A stretch of 64,000 nt of DNA from the NCBI RefSeq assembly GCF_042242105.1, contig NC_092031.1, positions 20,092,162 to 20,156,161 on the forward strand, written 5' to 3'. The stretch comes from Pempheris klunzingeri. Taxonomy: Eukaryota > Chordata > Actinopteri > Acropomatiformes > Pempheridae. The translations under genes were made by a program, and so were the position numbers. The notes below the pieces were generated by a model, which did not search any database, was not told the origin of the DNA, and saw only the letters and a program-made list of their open reading frames with translations. Shown here piece after piece: positions 59,901 through 64,000 of the stretch; position 1 is the first letter of the stretch; each line of letters starts with the position of its first letter.

Positions 59901-61785
59901 CAATCTACAAAGTAGAAAATAAACCACTGAATGAGAAAGTGTGTCCAAACTGATACTGTATTTCTGTCATTTATATTTTGAGGATGTAACTCCCATCGTG
60001 TGCCTTATCCTGGATGGATATCCAGACGGGATTATCACACCTAAACAGTCTTTGATTCACTAATCACACCCAGGACAAGACTGGTGCGTGAATAAAAGGC
60101 CTAGCGAAGTGAAGAACAAGTGTCTCTACAGCACAGTAACTGTGGATAACAGAGACATTATAGGGATTGAAACCAAATCTAGGGACAAAAAGCGGGGGGG
60201 GGGCTGTTTGGGTGGTTTGGGTTGTAGCCAGATTAGAGCCTCGTAATGGCCCGCAAAGGTTAGTGGAGGCAGGGTGTTCTCCAAACTGGGAGACCGGCTA
60301 GACGGCAGCTGTGATTAATGATCATAATTCATATTTGATTAATTGATCAGTCACTCAATCATCAGAAAATTAATAAATGAGAAAGTTGATGCTTTCATAG
60401 TTTGGACAAATAATTGATTAGTTTAGTTGTTAATTTCTCCACTAAATGTTCCAAACGCAGACTCAGTGCACATGTTCTTTCAGTTCTGCATTGGTCAATC
60501 AACGATAGATGAATGTACGGATTAATAACCCTTCGCTGCAACCCTGGTTGTGAGTCACTCTGTTCTAAACAGACAACCTGTCTGTGCCTGAGCAGGCTTT
60601 TCTCAGACATTTAGAGTCTGCAGCGTACCGTATGACTGACTGCTTTGTGAAAGGCTCATAGTAGACACAGTTCATTTCCCTGCTGTTTTTAATCCACACT
60701 GAATGCAGTTTACACATCTGAATATTTGGTAGAGGTTAAAAGTTATTTTACCCACATTGCAAGGTTCTCAATTTCCCCTCATTGTATTTAGCCAAAACAC
60801 GTCTGATAACATCTCAGAACAAAGACGGCGGATGGAATTTAACAATGAAAATTCCCACTTATTCATCTTACTGTTGAAGTCTCTTCCCAGACACAGTGCA
60901 GTCAAATTAGGGGCAGGCAGCAGAAAGCAGTCAAGGTCCCAGCTGTTAACATACTGACCCCATTGTACTGACCAAGCAGGGAGGGGGCAGAAGTGACAGC
61001 CCTGGCTAGCACCTGGGAACCTGTTGCCTTGAATATGCTCTCTGGTTGTGGAGAACGTTTGCTCAGGCAGCCGATAAATGTTTGTTTTGTCCTGTGCGGG
61101 ACACCAAAGTTTCAAATCAGTCTGGACAAAAACACAGGGTGCCCCCACACCCGGTGCCCCCACACCCGGTGCTCAGTCACAATGTGGAGGCTCATGAGTC
61201 TGCACCGTTTTCAGTCCTGTCGTCCAGACTGAGGGTCCCATCAGTGAGAGCAGCAGACTCTCACCTCTAGAGGCCCCCAGCTCAGACTGGGAGCTGCACC
61301 CCTCCCCTGGCGTGGCATGTCTGGTGCAGGTCTATTGACTTCATTAGGATTTATTACATCATAGCTCTGGTGAGCTGAGTTCAACTGAATTCAACTATTT
61401 ATAGATTTCTTCCTACTCTTATTTCTTCCTAAATGTTAAGTGTACATTACAAAGTTAAAACTATGAGTTCAGCCTGCACGTGGACATCCTGATGGCCTCA
61501 CTATGGCACAAGTATTGATGAAGTCTTCCTGATCAGTGCTGACTGCCATCATCCCTCTGATCTGCCACTGCTGTGAGGTGTTCCTTCACTGTAGCGGTCA
61601 GAGGAGGGGGGGTACATTCAGTTAGGACCCTGTTACTGTCTATCTGTCCGATCAGTGAACGCACCGCAGCAACTGGAAGTCAAACACTCACCCAGATTCC
61701 TCAGGGGATCGATGGCCTTTGACTCGGACGTCCCGGCTCCGTTCTTCGCCCCCACCGGGGCTGCTTTCTTCCTGCTGCCCAGCAT
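43889..61785 (-). CDS. plcd3: Phospholipase C delta-3 (PLCD3), 16 exons, complete frame
   Basis: Calcium-dependent PI(4,5)P2 hydrolase producing IP3 and diacylglycerol at membranes. The exons join in frame to 795 residues and a stop (human PLCD3 is 789). Order: PH domain (about 45-160), EF-hands (165-300), catalytic X box, Ser/acidic linker (465-500), Y box, C2 domain (645-770), then an unusual basic tail. Catalytic and Ca2+-binding residues are all kept: [36 protein letters not shown], and [15 protein letters not shown] in [17 protein letters not shown] and [14 protein letters not shown] match PLCD3 better than PLCD1 or PLCD4. The PH-EF intron is AT-AC. Start ATG at 61785. Confidence 0.96.
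44136..44285 (-). CDS. plcd3: plcd3 coding exon 15, C2 domain
   Basis: Encodes [40 protein letters not shown]; the acidic loop residues of the C2 Ca2+ site ([10 protein letters not shown]) are present. Confidence 0.95.
44968..45103 (-). CDS. plcd3: plcd3 coding exon 14, C2 start
   Basis: Encodes [31 protein letters not shown]. Acceptor GTATTACAG, donor GTAAAT. Confidence 0.95.
45256..45434 (-). CDS. plcd3: plcd3 coding exon 13, end of Y box
   Basis: Encodes [34 protein letters not shown], then the Y-C2 linker. Human has [20 protein letters not shown]. Confidence 0.96.
45563..45679 (-). CDS. plcd3: plcd3 coding exon 12, Y box
   Basis: Encodes [35 protein letters not shown]: substrate-binding Ser, Tyr and Arg of the Y half-barrel are present. 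Confidence 0.95.
45884..46037 (-). CDS. plcd3: plcd3 coding exon 11, start of Y box
   Basis: Encodes [20 protein letters not shown] and [15 protein letters not shown]. Acceptor TCATCTCAG. Confidence 0.95.
46242..46385 (-). CDS. plcd3: plcd3 coding exon 10, X-Y linker
   Basis: Starts [12 protein letters not shown] (conserved end of X) and continues as an autoinhibitory-type linker of serines, acids and lysines ([16 protein letters not shown], then [10 protein letters not shown]). Donor GTGGGT. Confidence 0.94.
46683..46935 (+). mobile_element. Teleost interspersed repeat
   Basis: Begins TTAAAGGTGCAGTGCGTAAG then ATTTAGTGGCA, a repeat start I recognise as frequent in fish introns, here in plcd3 intron 9. 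Right limit approximate. Confidence 0.55.
47484..47636 (-). CDS. plcd3: plcd3 coding exon 9, X box
   Basis: Encodes [20 protein letters not shown] and [14 protein letters not shown]; the Glu of SLENH is a Ca2+ ligand in the family. 51 codons, phase 0. Confidence 0.96.
47873..48017 (-). CDS. plcd3: plcd3 coding exon 8, X box
   Basis: Encodes [30 protein letters not shown]: Ca2+ ligands Glu and Asp and the second catalytic His are present. Confidence 0.96.
48523..48724 (-). CDS. plcd3: plcd3 coding exon 7, X box start
   Basis: Encodes [31 protein letters not shown] with the first catalytic His. The acceptor is CAGTACAG; the earlier CAG would shift the frame. Confidence 0.95.
49044..49269 (-). 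CDS. plcd3: plcd3 coding exon 6, EF-hands
   Basis: Encodes [20 protein letters not shown] (an EF loop), [16 protein letters not shown] and [14 protein letters not shown]. Acceptor CTCTGATAG. Confidence 0.95.
49361..49490 (-). CDS. plcd3: plcd3 coding exon 5, EF-hand 1 (AC acceptor)
   Basis: Encodes [40 protein letters not shown]. It begins straight after GTGTCAC: no AG exists nearby. The first C completes His of LDHWIH, exactly as in human PLCD3. Confidence 0.95.
49491..50746 (-). other. plcd3: U12-type AT-AC intron (plcd3 intron 4)
   Basis: Minus-strand donor ATATCCTAAT, branch point TTCCTTGAC (plus 49507-49515) 16 bases before the terminal AC. Phase 2, 1256 bases, and it contains a retrotransposon fragment on the opposite strand. 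Confidence 0.9.
49597..50640 (+). mobile_element. Broken non-LTR retrotransposon (RTE/Rex3-like), 3' part
   Basis: Plus-strand frames, interrupted by stops and shifts, read reverse-transcriptase and C-terminal text: [18 protein letters not shown], a [18 protein letters not shown] block, [34 protein letters not shown] and [20 protein letters not shown]. It ends GGATGGATGGCTGGATAAC, a short tetranucleotide tail as in Rex3-type elements (clade from memory). It is antisense to plcd3. Confidence 0.85.
50747..50975 (-). CDS. plcd3: plcd3 coding exon 4, PH domain (AT donor)
   Basis: Encodes [54 protein letters not shown]. It ends at GACCA|ATATCC, two bases into a His codon. Confidence 0.95.
52796..52896. 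repeat. (GTATC)n pentanucleotide array
   Basis: About 19 perfect copies of GTATC with no visible interruption. Confidence 0.97.
53908..53968. repeat. (CA)n microsatellite
   Basis: About 60 bases of CA/AC repeat with one CG variant near its left end, in plcd3 intron 3. Confidence 0.95.
55824..55935 (-). CDS. plcd3: plcd3 coding exon 3, PH domain
   Basis: Encodes [37 protein letters not shown]. Human equivalent: IRSRTWHKERLYRLQEDGLSVW. The basic residues fit a phosphoinositide-binding PH loop. Confidence 0.93.
56045..56100 (-). CDS. plcd3: plcd3 coding exon 2, PH domain start
   Basis: A 56-base exon encoding [19 protein letters not shown] (human TEDEDVRAMLRGSRLRK). Acceptor CTTGTAG; the donor is GTAA after AAG. 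Confidence 0.9.
58540..59958 (-). mobile_element. Tc1/mariner-like transposon with long inverted repeats, decayed
   Basis: The right end (59716-59958), reverse-complemented, repeats the left end (58540-58760) block by block: TTTATAGTTCAGATTCTTTA, AACTAGCCTCCTTTTGCTTT, GATGACAGCTTTACACTCT, CGTCGCCTGGATGCTTTTC. Between them the minus strand keeps Tc1-type transposase pieces with stops and frameshifts. The outermost right bases GATACTG-TA fit a TA target. The left end is blurred by a CATC tandem run. Confidence 0.9.
58700..59640 (-). pseudogene. Tc1-like transposase pseudogene
   Basis: Recognisable pieces in several frames: [20 protein letters not shown], a lysine run, [14 protein letters not shown] (near the first catalytic Asp) and, further left, a KHSS-like and an [14 protein letters not shown] block. 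Frame breaks and substitutions make it inactive. Confidence 0.85.
61692..61785 (-). CDS. plcd3: plcd3 coding exon 1, start codon
   Basis: ATG at 61785-61783 opens [20 protein letters not shown] and ends DPLRNLG-split glycine at donor GTGAGT. The N-terminus of PLCD3 varies between species; the choice rests on frame, donor and CpG context. Confidence 0.85.
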
Positions 61786-61967
61786 AACGGCGTCTCCCTC
61801 CGCTCTGCCTCCCTCTCTTCCTTTGCCTTCCTGCGGCCGAACGGATCCTCCTCAGCCGCGCAGGAGCTAAGTGGATCAGTGGATGAGCCGCGAGGAGCTC
61901 CTGATGGAGAGAGGTGTGAGGCGGTCCAGCGGCAGGGCCGGGCTGCTCCTCATGCTTTTATCCTGCA

Positions 61968-62022
61968 GGAGGAGGAGGAGGAGGAGGAGGAGGAGGAAGA
62001 GGAGGAGGAGGAGGAGGACAGC
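61968..62022. repeat. (GGA)n polypurine tract upstream of plcd3
   Basis: Seventeen or so AGG/GGA triplets with one AAG interruption, about 180 bases upstream of the plcd3 ATG; on the gene's own strand this is a TCC repeat in the 5' UTR or promoter. Confidence 0.93.
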
Positions 62023-62159
62023 AGTGAGGCCAAACCTTCTCCCTGCTGATGTCACTGAGGTTGGATTCATACACACCGAGCTGGAGGAATCAGACGGCTG
62101 TCAAAACCCACGATACACGAAGACTTCCTGGGGGGGGACTTTCAAAATTAAGGTGGCTT

Positions 62160-63310
62160 GAAAGTCACTTGGATGTCTTGTTTAGGTTTCAGGTGTGTGT
62201 GTACACACAGCTGAACACAGTTCTTCCACAAAACCATTCAAACTAGTATAATACGATAATTAGTCATTTATTACCGTGGAACCTGCAGTTAATGATGATA
62301 GGCTTTATTAGCAGATTATTGATCTTATACAGACATGACAAACTAGCTTTTCCTGGAGCTTTCAACTACATCTCATGATCTTCCTCAATGGAAGGAGTTT
62401 GCTGTTATTATGGAAATAGCTCAGTTGAAATGACTTTTTCCAAGAATAGAACGAACTTCACTCTCAGTTATTACATCGTCAGGCTCAAATAAACTCCCCC
62501 TGTTGATGACAGAGGATGGACAGTGCCTGCTCTAGAACACCATAAAAAGACCTCAGATTAAACATGATCTTATCAGACCTCGGTCTCCATTGTCTGTCTT
62601 GTTACCGCTTGTGGAAACAGCTGTACATTCACGAGCTGTAATTTGTTGTGCTTTTGTTTTGAAGGCAAACTGTCAACATTTCCGGGTTTTGTGCTGTGAA
62701 GCTCCGATAAAGGACGGAGTTTAAAGAGATTATAGAAAGAGGAGCGACACTGGTGCAGGACAACACTCCTCTTCTCGGTCTACTAATCTCTGATTGTATC
62801 CAAATCACAGTCTGAGGGATGAACGGAGCAATCACTGAAAATCCTGCACCAGTCCACCCTCTAATACTGTCCGCTGTAATTGGGGCAATGGTGGCGCTGC
62901 GTAATGTCTTACGCACAAATCGGCCTGTGTGTCCTGTAGCTGGTGGACTGCAGAGGCGCTTTTATGAATTAATGGATCTAGTTGATCTGAAAGAGCCCTG
63001 CCTTCTGCACTGCCACTCAAACTACTTTGTAAATTGCGCTGGAATAAGTATTTTCCAGACGGATAAACACACAAGGTTAGACTGTAAGGATTCTGAAACA
63101 CAGAGAGCTTAGTGTCAGGAGTGATGCTGGTGATACCTGTTTGGGTCTGATGGGCTGCACCATTCTTCTACCTGGCTTTGCTGCAATGTGCAATGGGACA
63201 GAATGGTGCCATTTATCCCTGAACATTTCTGTTACAGATACAGGCGAGAAGCAGCATGCGAAGCACAGGATTTGATTGCAGCTTCTTAATCTGTTAGAAG
63301 TAACCTGAAG
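62160..63310. other. plcd3 upstream flank
   Basis: Unique-looking sequence without a supported exon. The frames on both strands near 62630-63110 lack splice support and family similarity. Confidence 0.45.
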
Positions 63311-63320
63311 CGCGCGCGCG

Positions 63321-63391
<71 letters not shown>
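63311..63391. repeat. (CG)n(CA)n alternating tract beside a promoter
   Basis: GCGCGCGCGCGC followed by TCG and then about 65 bases of CA repeat; wholly alternating purine-pyrimidine apart from the short junction. Confidence 0.95.
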
Positions 63392-63393
<2 letters not shown>

Positions 63394-63444
63394 ATTTGTT
63401 TATTTTTAGAGGGGGTGCACTTTAAGTCTCCAAGGAGGCGTGGC

Positions 63445-63560
63445 CAAGTCCGTGTCATGTGACGTGACACGGAAGTAGCGTCCATAGCCGGACATGTCTA
63501 CAGAAGTTTGCTGTCAAAGTGCACTAAGTGTCCGAAACCACAGTTCGTAGCTGGCTCGGT
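63445..63560 (+). promoter_or_regulatory. Divergent core promoter at the right edge
   Basis: GGCGTGGCC, then CGTGTCATGTGACGTGACACG (21 bases), immediately followed by GGAAGTAGCG: a CRE-like TGACGTGA, an E-box CATGTG and an ETS CGGAAGT typical of CpG promoters. Direction is inferred from the donor at 63666. Confidence 0.5.
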
Positions 63561-64000
63561 GAACATTTTATCAACATTTATTATTTCGTGGCTTCTCTGA
63601 TAAAGACCTAACCGCCAACTGCTTTGTGTTGGTGATGGGAAGCGGCACGACACACCGACAGTGAGGTAAGACCAGGGAACTAGCGTTCAGCTGCTAGCTT
63701 AGCTATCTGAGCTAGCTAGCTTGGCCCAATTCCATATGTTGCAATTGACATTCGTGTTTTATCTTTTAGCGAGCCAGGCTTAAGTAAAGCAGCACGGTGC
63801 TTCTCGATATGAATGTGCTGCCGTATGAACGTGTAGGTGTAACGTTTCCATAAACCACTGCCGTTTTCCCTTCAGACTCCCAGTCAGGTCCACCTGTACT
63901 ACTGTCGGCTCGGCGCCTCACAGCGCCTGGAGAAGTGTGGAGCTCTCCACTGGCCTTTCGCCTGGAGATGTTATGGTTGTTATGATAGACTGAGACTTTA
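63500..64000 (+). other. 5' UTR exons of an unidentified plus-strand gene
   Basis: A donor GTGAG|GTAAGACC at about 63666 and an acceptor GTTTTCCCTTCAG near 63876 suggest a first and second exon. Short upstream ATGs close quickly, so this looks like leader sequence. In human the gene head to head with PLCD3 is NMT1; I see no NMT1 coding text here, so that name is only a guess from synteny. Confidence 0.4.

Larger units (their letters stand above)
56101..61691 (-). other. plcd3: plcd3 intron 1
   Basis: A 5.6-kb intron that contains the Tc1-like element (58540-59958), an AT dinucleotide patch near 56265-56295 and a CA tract at 57451-57472. No further exons recognised. Confidence 0.75.

Noticed and set aside
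43889..61785. Calling the gene PLCD1 or PLCD4
   Set aside because: The LDHWIH, RRPEL-AVF-RYS and YELNE text is nearer PLCD3, and a divergent promoter next door fits the PLCD3 locus.
63077..63485. Minus-strand frames with long Val-Cys repeats
   Set aside because: Translations of CA/TG microsatellites; the same applies near 6680, 10800 and 53940.

Overview
This is nuclear DNA of a bony fish, most likely a percomorph teleost. All recognisable genes are vertebrate genes split into small exons with short introns. Between them lie dense CA/CT microsatellites, a decayed Tc1-like transposon with long inverted repeats, pieces of non-LTR retrotransposons, a MITE and several repeat families I recognise as common in teleosts. 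There are no prokaryotic operons, CRISPR arrays or phage modules.

Four protein genes lie head to tail on the minus strand. (1) llgl2, a Lethal giant larvae polarity protein: coding exons from 18637 leftwards to about 5119, probably ending near 3730, with a possible untranslated first exon near 27954-28330. (2) A two-exon BTB/POZ gene of the KCTD6/11/21 group, closest to KCTD11 (31447-32914). (3) galk1, galactokinase (seven exons assigned, 35365-38309; the short last coding exon was not found). (4) plcd3, phosphoinositide phospholipase C delta-3 (16 exons, 43889-61785, a complete frame of 795 residues). At the right edge a CpG- and ETS-containing promoter near 63450 fires rightwards and starts an unidentified plus-strand transcript, head to head with plcd3. 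Human PLCD3 has NMT1 in that position.

I rebuilt the genes by matching splice sites and reading phase exon by exon against remembered human proteins; no alignment was run. Every assigned junction keeps frame. The most interesting observations are about splicing: two introns carry the marks of the minor (U12) spliceosome (a GT-AG intron in llgl2 and an AT-AC intron in plcd3), one llgl2 intron appears to use a GC donor, and several llgl2 acceptors are built from unstable repeats (a 19-base C run beside a CAGCAG acceptor; TG repeats). A 68-codon exon-like frame near 26.0-26.2 kb and a 56-codon one near 34.7 kb match nothing I recognise.

The four proteins do not form a pathway: llgl2 is a basolateral polarity factor, the KCTD protein is a probable cullin-3 adaptor, GALK1 is a sugar kinase and PLCD3 is a calcium-dependent lipase. 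I saw no convincing sign of a new biological system; the window looks like ordinary vertebrate euchromatin with unusual intron features.
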